Of a DNA stretch of 64,000 nt, positions 59,558 to 64,000 are shown in pieces. The stretch covers positions 4,742,001 through 4,806,000 of the forward strand of contig NZ_SSBQ01000002.1 of the NCBI RefSeq assembly GCF_004795255.1, read 5' to 3'. A program made the translations under genes and the position numbers. Position 1 is the first letter of the stretch, and the number at the start of each line of letters is the position of its first letter. The DNA is from Streptomyces sp. RKND-216. Its GTDB lineage: Bacteria; Actinomycetota; Actinomycetes; Streptomycetales; Streptomycetaceae. The notes beneath the pieces are model-generated. The model did not search any database and was not told the DNA's origin. It worked only from the letters and a program-made list of their open reading frames with translations.

Positions 59558-61179
59558 GTACTTCAACGACGAAGAAGAAGGCACCCGCCGGCGAGCGGGT
59601 GGCCGATTGGGCCGACGGCCGTCTGGGCATCTACAGCCTGGCCAAGGCCAACATGCGTAAGATCTTCCCGGACCACCCGTCCTTCATGCTGGGTGAGGTC
59701 GCGCTCTACAGCTTCATCATCATCATCCTGACGGGTGTCTTCCTGACGCTCTTCTTCGTGCCCAGCATGGCCGAGGTCGAGTACCACGGCACCTACGTGC
59801 CGATGCACGGCATCCGGATGACCGAGGCGTACGCCTCGACCCTGGAGATCAGCTTCGACGTCCGGGGCGGCCTGCTCATCCGGCAGATCCACCACTGGGC
59901 CGCGCTGATCTTCCTCGCCGCGATGCTCGTGCACATGATGCGGGTGTTCTTCACCGGTGCCTTCCGCAAGCCGCGCGAGGTCAACTGGCTGTTCGGCTTC
60001 CTGCTGCTGGTGCTCGGCATGTTCACCGGCTTCACCGGCTACTCCCTCCCGGACGACCTGCTGTCCGGCACGGGCGTCCGGTTCATGGAGGGCGCGATCC
60101 TGTCCGTGCCGGTCGTCGGTACGTACCTGTCGATGTTCCTCTTCGGCGGCGAGTTCCCCGGCCACGACATCATTCCGCGGTTCTTCGCGGCGCACGTCCT
60201 GCTGCTGCCCGGCATCATGCTGGGTCTGCTGGTGGCGCACCTGATCCTGGTCTTCTACCACAAGCACACGCAGTTCGCGGGCCCCGGACGCACCAACAAG
60301 AACGTGGTCGGCATGCCCCTGCTGCCGGTCTACATGGCCAAGGCGGGCGGCTTCTTCTTCCTCGTCTTCGGCGTCATCGCGGTCCTCTCGGCGACGTTCC
60401 AGATCAACCCGATCTGGGTGCTCGGCCCGTACCGGCCGGACCAGGTGTCCACCAACGCGCAGCCCGACTGGTACATGGGCTTCTCGGAGGGCCTGATCCG
60501 GTTCATGCCGGGCTGGGAGGTGAACTTCGCGGGCCACACGCTGGTACTCGGCGTGTTCATCCCGCTGGTGATCTTCCCGCTGGTCCTGGCGGCGATCGCG
60601 GTCTACCCGTTCATCGAGGCCTGGGTCACGGGCGACAAGCGCGAGCACCACATCGCGGACCGCCCGCGCAACGCCCCGACCCGTACGGCGTTCGGCGTCG
60701 CGTGGATCACCCTCTACATGGTCCTGCTGATCGGCGGCGGCAACGACCTCGTCGCCACGCACTTCCACCTCTCGATCAACGCGATCACCTGGTTCGTCCG
60801 GATCATGTTCTTCGCGGGGCCGGTGCTGGCGTTCATCATCACCAAGCGGATCTGTCTGGGCCTGCAGCGCGCGGACAAGGAGAAGGTGCTGCACGGGCGC
60901 GAGTCCGGCATCATCAAGCGCCTGCCGCATGGCGAGTTCATCGAGGTCCACGAGCCGCTCAGCCAGGAGCAGCTGCACACCCTCACCGCCCACGACCAGC
61001 CCGAGCCGCTCGAGATCGGTCCCGAGACCGACGAGAACGGCGTCAAGCGGAAGGTCGGCGCCGGCACCCGGATGCGCGCCAAGCTCTCCAAGAGCTACTT
61101 CGGCCCGGAGAGCGGCCAGATTCCGAAGCCGACGGCCGAGGAGTACCGGGAGATCACCAGCGGCCACGGCCACCACTGA
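59554..61179 (+). CDS. qcrB: Menaquinol-cytochrome c reductase cytochrome b subunit
   Basis: A 541-residue cytochrome b. Haem ligands sit in helices II and [26 protein letters not shown] and [22 protein letters not shown]. The quinol-site PDWYMG motif (actinobacterial form of PEWY) is in [18 protein letters not shown] soluble C-terminal extension of about 120 residues ([20 protein letters not shown]) is characteristic. Last gene of the ctaE-qcrCAB operon, followed by a 20-bp-stem terminator. Confidence 0.98.
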   Translation: MSTSTTKKKAPAGERVADWADGRLGIYSLAKANMRKIFPDHPSFMLGEVALYSFIIIILTGVFLTLFFVPSMAEVEYHGTYVPMHGIRMTEAYASTLEISFDVRGGLLIRQIHHWAALIFLAAMLVHMMRVFFTGAFRKPREVNWLFGFLLLVLGMFTGFTGYSLPDDLLSGTGVRFMEGAILSVPVVGTYLSMFLFGGEFPGHDIIPRFFAAHVLLLPGIMLGLLVAHLILVFYHKHTQFAGPGRTNKNVVGMPLLPVYMAKAGGFFFLVFGVIAVLSATFQINPIWVLGPYRPDQVSTNAQPDWYMGFSEGLIRFMPGWEVNFAGHTLVLGVFIPLVIFPLVLAAIAVYPFIEAWVTGDKREHHIADRPRNAPTRTAFGVAWITLYMVLLIGGGNDLVATHFHLSINAITWFVRIMFFAGPVLAFIITKRICLGLQRADKEKVLHGRESGIIKRLPHGEFIEVHEPLSQEQLHTLTAHDQPEPLEIGPETDENGVKRKVGAGTRMRAKLSKSYFGPESGQIPKPTAEEYREITSGHGHH

Positions 61180-61222
61180 TCGTCCCGCCGCCGACCGGAC
61201 CGCCCCGGCGGCGCGCACCACA

Positions 61223-61267
61223 CCGTGGGCCCCGCCCCTTCCCCCGAGGAAGGGGCGGGGCCCACGG
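61223..61267. terminator. Terminator of the ctaE-qcrCAB operon
   Basis: Perfect 20-base arms, CCGTGGGCCCCGCCCCTTCC (61223-61242) and its complement (61248-61267), with a five-base loop, 44 bases after the qcrB stop. The strongest hairpin in the window. Confidence 0.85.
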
Positions 61268-61462
61268 GCGTTGTCCGGGTGTTTCCCCGGCTCACGATGC
61301 GGGCGTTGCGCCGGGCCCGCCGCCCGCGCCGATAGGGTGAGCAGCGTGCGACGGTACGCGTGCCGCCGCCCCTTCCCGACGGGCCGCGGCCGTCCGCCGC
61401 CGGCCCCCTGCCCACGGTCCGCCGGTGCCCCGGCCGGGCCGACGAACCCAGGAGCGTGCAGC

Positions 61463-62527
61463 ATGAACACCGTTCCCGACGTCGGCTCTCCCACCGGAGG
61501 CGACCTCACCTGGCCGGACGTGCTGAGCGCCCTGCTGGCCGGCGAGGACCTCTCCGCGGACGCGTCCGCCTGGGCGATGGACCGCATCATGCGGGGCGAG
61601 GCGACGGACGCCCAGATCGCCGGGTTCGCGGTCGCCCTGCGGGCCAAGGGCGAGACGGTGGACGAGGTGTCCGGCCTGGTGCGCACCATGTACGCGCATG
61701 CCAACGTCATCGATGTGCCCGGCCCGACCGTGGACATCGTCGGCACCGGCGGCGACCGGGCGAAGACGGTGAACATCTCGACGATGTCGGCGATCGTGGT
61801 CGCCGGCACCGGGGCGAAGGTCGTCAAGCACGGCAACCGTGCCGCGTCTTCCGCCAGCGGCGCCTCTGACGTGCTGGAGAAGCTGGGCGTCAACCTGGAG
61901 CTGACCCCGCGCCGTGTCGCGGAGGTCGCAGCGGAGGCCGGCATCACCTTCTGCTTCGCGGTGAAGTTCCACCCCGCGCTGCGGCACGTCGCCGCCGCAC
62001 GACGCGAGCTGGGCATCCCCACCTCGTTCAACTTCCTCGGCCCGCTCACCAACCCGGCACGGGTGCGCGCGCAGGCCACCGGCGTCGCGGATGCCCGGAT
62101 GGCGCCGATCCTCGCCGGCGTGCTCGCCGAACGCGGCTCCTCCGCGCTGGTGTTCCGCGGCGACGACGGCCTGGACGAACTGACCACCACCAGCACCTCC
62201 ACCGTGTGGATCGTGCGCGACGGCACTGTCCGGCGGGAGAGCTTCGACCCGCGGACCGTGGACCTCGAGATGGTGCCCGTGGAGGCGTTGCGTGGCGCCG
62301 ACGCCGCGTACAACGCGGACGTGGCGCGGCGGTTGCTGGAGGGCGAGCAGGGGCCGGTCCGGGACGCCGTGCTGCTCAACTCGGCGGCGGCGCTCACCGC
62401 GCTGGAACCGACGGACCAGCCGCTCGCCGACCAGCTCGGGGCGGGCCTCGCGCGCGCGGCGGAGTCCCTGGACTCCGGCGCCGCCAAGTCCGCCCTCGAC
62501 CGCTGGGTCGCCTCCTCCCACGCGTAG
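61463..62527 (+). CDS. trpD: Anthranilate phosphoribosyltransferase
   Basis: A 354-residue enzyme of tryptophan synthesis (anthranilate + PRPP). The PRPP/anthranilate motifs [45 protein letters not shown] and [20 protein letters not shown] are intact, as is the metal motif in [12 protein letters not shown] (DE). The ATG at 61463 follows AGGAGCGTGCAGC. No other trp genes are adjacent, which is usual for this Streptomyces locus. It is followed by the SAM-IV riboswitch of the next gene. Confidence 0.96.
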   Translation: MNTVPDVGSPTGGDLTWPDVLSALLAGEDLSADASAWAMDRIMRGEATDAQIAGFAVALRAKGETVDEVSGLVRTMYAHANVIDVPGPTVDIVGTGGDRAKTVNISTMSAIVVAGTGAKVVKHGNRAASSASGASDVLEKLGVNLELTPRRVAEVAAEAGITFCFAVKFHPALRHVAAARRELGIPTSFNFLGPLTNPARVRAQATGVADARMAPILAGVLAERGSSALVFRGDDGLDELTTTSTSTVWIVRDGTVRRESFDPRTVDLEMVPVEALRGADAAYNADVARRLLEGEQGPVRDAVLLNSAAALTALEPTDQPLADQLGAGLARAAESLDSGAAKSALDRWVASSHA

Positions 62528-62639
62528 CGCCCGCACGGGCACGCCCCGCCCCTGTGCCGGCCCCCGGCCTCCGGCGCCGCTCGCGGTGACGGGGGCCGGC
62601 GGCGCGACCCGCCGCAGGCGCGTGGCATACTGCCGTCCA

Positions 62640-62759
62640 GGTCACGAGTGACAGCGACGAAGGCCCCGGCCCGCTGTCCGGCAACCCTCCTTCCGTGGCG
62701 GGGTGCCCCGGGTGATGACCAGGTCGCGGACACGCAAGGTCCGCGGCAAGCGCGGATCC
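62640..62759 (+). ncRNA. SAM-IV riboswitch aptamer
   Basis: The leader matches the SAM-IV consensus block by block: GGTCACGAGTGACAGCG, GGCCCCGGCCCGCTGTCCGG with the invariant CGGCAACCCTCC, GCGGGGTGCCCCGGGTGATG closing the P1 helix with GACC, and the 3' pseudoknot element GCGGCAAGCGCGGATCC. P1 pairs GGTCA (62640-62644) with TGACC (62716-62720). It precedes a class V aminotransferase gene by 46 bases, so sulfur- or methionine-dependent control of that gene is expected. Confidence 0.92.
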
Positions 62760-62795
62760 CTCATCACACAGCCAGGGGTCCTGGTCATGAGGGAG
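62757..62795 (+). promoter_or_regulatory. Expression platform: Shine-Dalgarno-sequestering hairpin
   Basis: TCCCTCAT (62757-62764) pairs with ATGAGGGA (62787-62794), covering the ribosome site GGGAG (62791-62795) of the gene starting at 62806. A smaller CCAGG/CCTGG stem lies inside. The competing helix ATGACCAGG (62715-62723) with CCTGGTCAT (62780-62788) would break both P1 and this hairpin, giving an ON state without SAM. The pairing is inferred from complementarity alone. Confidence 0.6.
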
Positions 62796-62805
62796 TGCTC
62801 TGCAC

Positions 62806-64000
62806 ATGTCCGTCTCCGCCCCTGCCCCCGCCGCCCCTCGCACCGCTGCGGCGACCCCGCTTCCCGTCCTCGGTGACGATGTCCTCGTGCCCGTCGCCGA
62901 CGGCACCGAGATCCCGTACGCGGCGCTCGACCAGGCGGCCAGCGCCCCCGTGCTGCGCCGCGTGTGGGACGACGTCGCCGCTTACCTGCCCTACTACGGC
63001 AGCGTCCACCGCGGCTCCGGCCACCTGTCCCAGCTGTCCACCGACCTGTACGAGCGCAGCCGTGCGACCGTCGCCGCGTTCCTCGGCTGCCGTGCTGACG
63101 ACCAGGTCGTCTTCACCCGCGGCACCACCGACTCGCTGAATCTGCTCGCGGCGGTGGTCCCGGACGGCACGCGGGTTTTCGTCTTCGAGAGCGAGCACCA
63201 CGCCGCGCTGCTGCCGTGGCGCCGCTGTGAGACGGCCGTGCTGGACACGCCACGCAGTCCGCAGCAGGCGGTGTCCGTGCTCGAAGCGGCGCTGCACGGC
63301 GGCCCGGACGGGCCGAAGCTGGTCTGCGTCACCGGGGCGTCCAACGTCACCGGAGAGATCTGGCCGGTCCGCGAGCTGGCCCGCGTCGCGCACCGGCACG
63401 GTGCGCGGGTGGTCCTCGACGCGGCGCAGCTCGCCCCGCACCACCCGGTGGACGTGGCGGGGCTCGACGTGGACTGGGTCGCCTTCTCCGGCCACAAGCT
63501 GTACGCCCCGTTCGGTGCGGGTGTGCTGGCCGGGCGGTCCGATTGGCTCGATTCGGCCGAGCCCTACCTGGCGGGCGGCGGGGCCAGCCGCCGGGTCGCC
63601 CGCGAGCCGGACGGCCGTCTCGACGTCGAGTGGCACACCGGCACCGCCCGCCACGAGGCGGGCTCTCCGAACGTGGTGGGTGCTCACGCGGTGGCGTCCG
63701 CGTGCCGCGCGCTGGAGGAAGCCGGGCTGGAGCGGCTGGTGCGGCGTGAACGCGCCTTGCTGGAGGTCTTGCTGGACGGGCTGGCCCAGGTGCCGGACGT
63801 CCGGGTGCTGTCGCTCTTCGGTCGCGGCGAAGACGGCGTCCCAGGGGGCGGCGAAGGCGGCCGCGCCGCCGGACGGGTCGGCGTGGTGTCGTTCGTCGTG
63901 GACGGCTGGGACGGCACCAGGTTCGCGGACGCGCTGTCGGCGGAGTACGGGATCGGGGTGCGCAGCGGACTGTTCTGCGCGCATCCGTTGCTGCGGAACC
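62806..64000 (+). CDS. Class V-fold PLP-dependent aminotransferase/desulfurase-like enzyme (3' end outside window)
   Basis: 398 codons are visible and the frame is open at the edge. Fold-type I PLP signatures: LDQAASAPVLRRVWDD, RGTTDSLNLLAAVV, ESEHHAALLPWR (aromatic His stacking on PLP), GASNVTGEIWPV, VVLDAAQLAPHHPVDV with the PLP Asp, and the Schiff-base Lys in FSGHKLYAPFGAG. Near the edge, YGIGVRSGLFCAHPLL places a Cys where SufS-like enzymes have their catalytic Cys. A strong GAGGGAG lies 10 bases before the ATG and is controlled by the upstream SAM-IV riboswitch, which suggests a role in sulfur amino-acid metabolism. The exact reaction is unknown. Confidence 0.9.
   Translation, partial: MSVSAPAPAAPRTAAATPLPVLGDDVLVPVADGTEIPYAALDQAASAPVLRRVWDDVAAYLPYYGSVHRGSGHLSQLSTDLYERSRATVAAFLGCRADDQVVFTRGTTDSLNLLAAVVPDGTRVFVFESEHHAALLPWRRCETAVLDTPRSPQQAVSVLEAALHGGPDGPKLVCVTGASNVTGEIWPVRELARVAHRHGARVVLDAAQLAPHHPVDVAGLDVDWVAFSGHKLYAPFGAGVLAGRSDWLDSAEPYLAGGGASRRVAREPDGRLDVEWHTGTARHEAGSPNVVGAHAVASACRALEEAGLERLVRRERALLEVLLDGLAQVPDVRVLSLFGRGEDGVPGGGEGGRAAGRVGVVSFVVDGWDGTRFADALSAEYGIGVRSGLFCAHPLLRN

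Noticed and set aside
59563..62733. A 1,056-codon open frame antisense to qcrB and trpD
   Set aside because: It spans two well-identified genes and their terminator and is Asp/Arg/His-rich shadow sequence.
1..64000. CRISPR arrays, tRNA or rRNA genes, insertion sequences
   Set aside because: No regularly spaced repeats, cloverleaf genes, rRNA segments or transposase frames were seen on either strand. The integrative element's target is glnA rather than a tRNA gene.

Overview
This is a GC-rich, densely packed chromosomal segment of an actinomycete, almost certainly Streptomyces or a close relative. The clues are heavy G/C third-position codon use, many GTG starts, overlapping GTGA/ATGA gene junctions, a cytochrome bcc-aa3 cluster with a diheme QcrC, a GlnR-type box in front of glnA, PspA/PspAA, DUF3043, DUF4191 and RDD neighbours, and a SAM-IV riboswitch. 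The order glnA - RDD - DUF4191 - lipA - lipB ... aceE - sucB - lpd - pepA - cobS ... pspA ... nadA - erpA ... ctaCDF - ctaE-qcrCAB - trpD matches, as I recall it, the core Streptomyces arrangement.

Layout. 1-2034: a metal-sensor/efflux pair running off the left edge (CmtR-type ArsR repressor with a 34-bp palindrome), an AlkD-like HEAT-repeat protein and an alpha/beta hydrolase. 2034-2826: degraded DNA holding an AbiEi-type antitoxin remnant and a strong terminator that once belonged to glnA. 2831-12639: a roughly 9.8-kb integrative element inserted exactly into the last codons of glnA. It leaves a 14-bp duplicated core (LYFDI-stop is encoded on both sides) and carries a related 19-bp motif near each end. 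It encodes a tyrosine recombinase, a 5-TM protein of unknown function, a chimera of an excisionase-like HTH and a phosphotransferase C-terminus, and a 1,700-residue P-loop ATPase that is a strong candidate for an anti-phage or other conflict protein. No replication or transfer genes are visible.

12622-23981: glnA with its GlnR box, RDD and DUF4191 membrane proteins, lipoate synthesis (lipB-lipA), a large HTH regulator, and a minus-strand run of oxidoreductase, epimerase and small genes. 24241-34778: an NSS transporter with its MetS-type small subunit, then aceE, a GntR/FCD regulator, the E2 acyltransferase sucB, lpd and pepA. LipA/LipB make the lipoyl cofactor that the two lipoyl domains of SucB carry. 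34973-43519: cobalamin nucleotide-loop genes (cobS, cobU fused to an MBL-like domain, cobT), interrupted by a NarL-type two-component pair and the PspA/PspAA envelope-stress genes. 43556-51219: nadA, erpA, envelope proteins of unknown function, a PfkB kinase and a cysteine desulfurase-TusA fusion. 51683-61179: the terminal respiratory branch, ctaC-ctaD-ctaF and ctaE-qcrC-qcrA-qcrB, with an L,D-transpeptidase and a receiver-like protein between the two blocks. 61463-64000: trpD, then a SAM-IV riboswitch controlling a class V aminotransferase that runs off the right edge.

The most unusual item is the glnA-targeting element with its giant ATPase. Other points worth attention are the sensor kinase without a stop before its regulator, a methyltransferase with no conventional start codon, a palindrome before nadA, and mutually exclusive hairpins downstream of the SAM-IV aptamer. 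All assignments come from reading the sequence; no database search was run.
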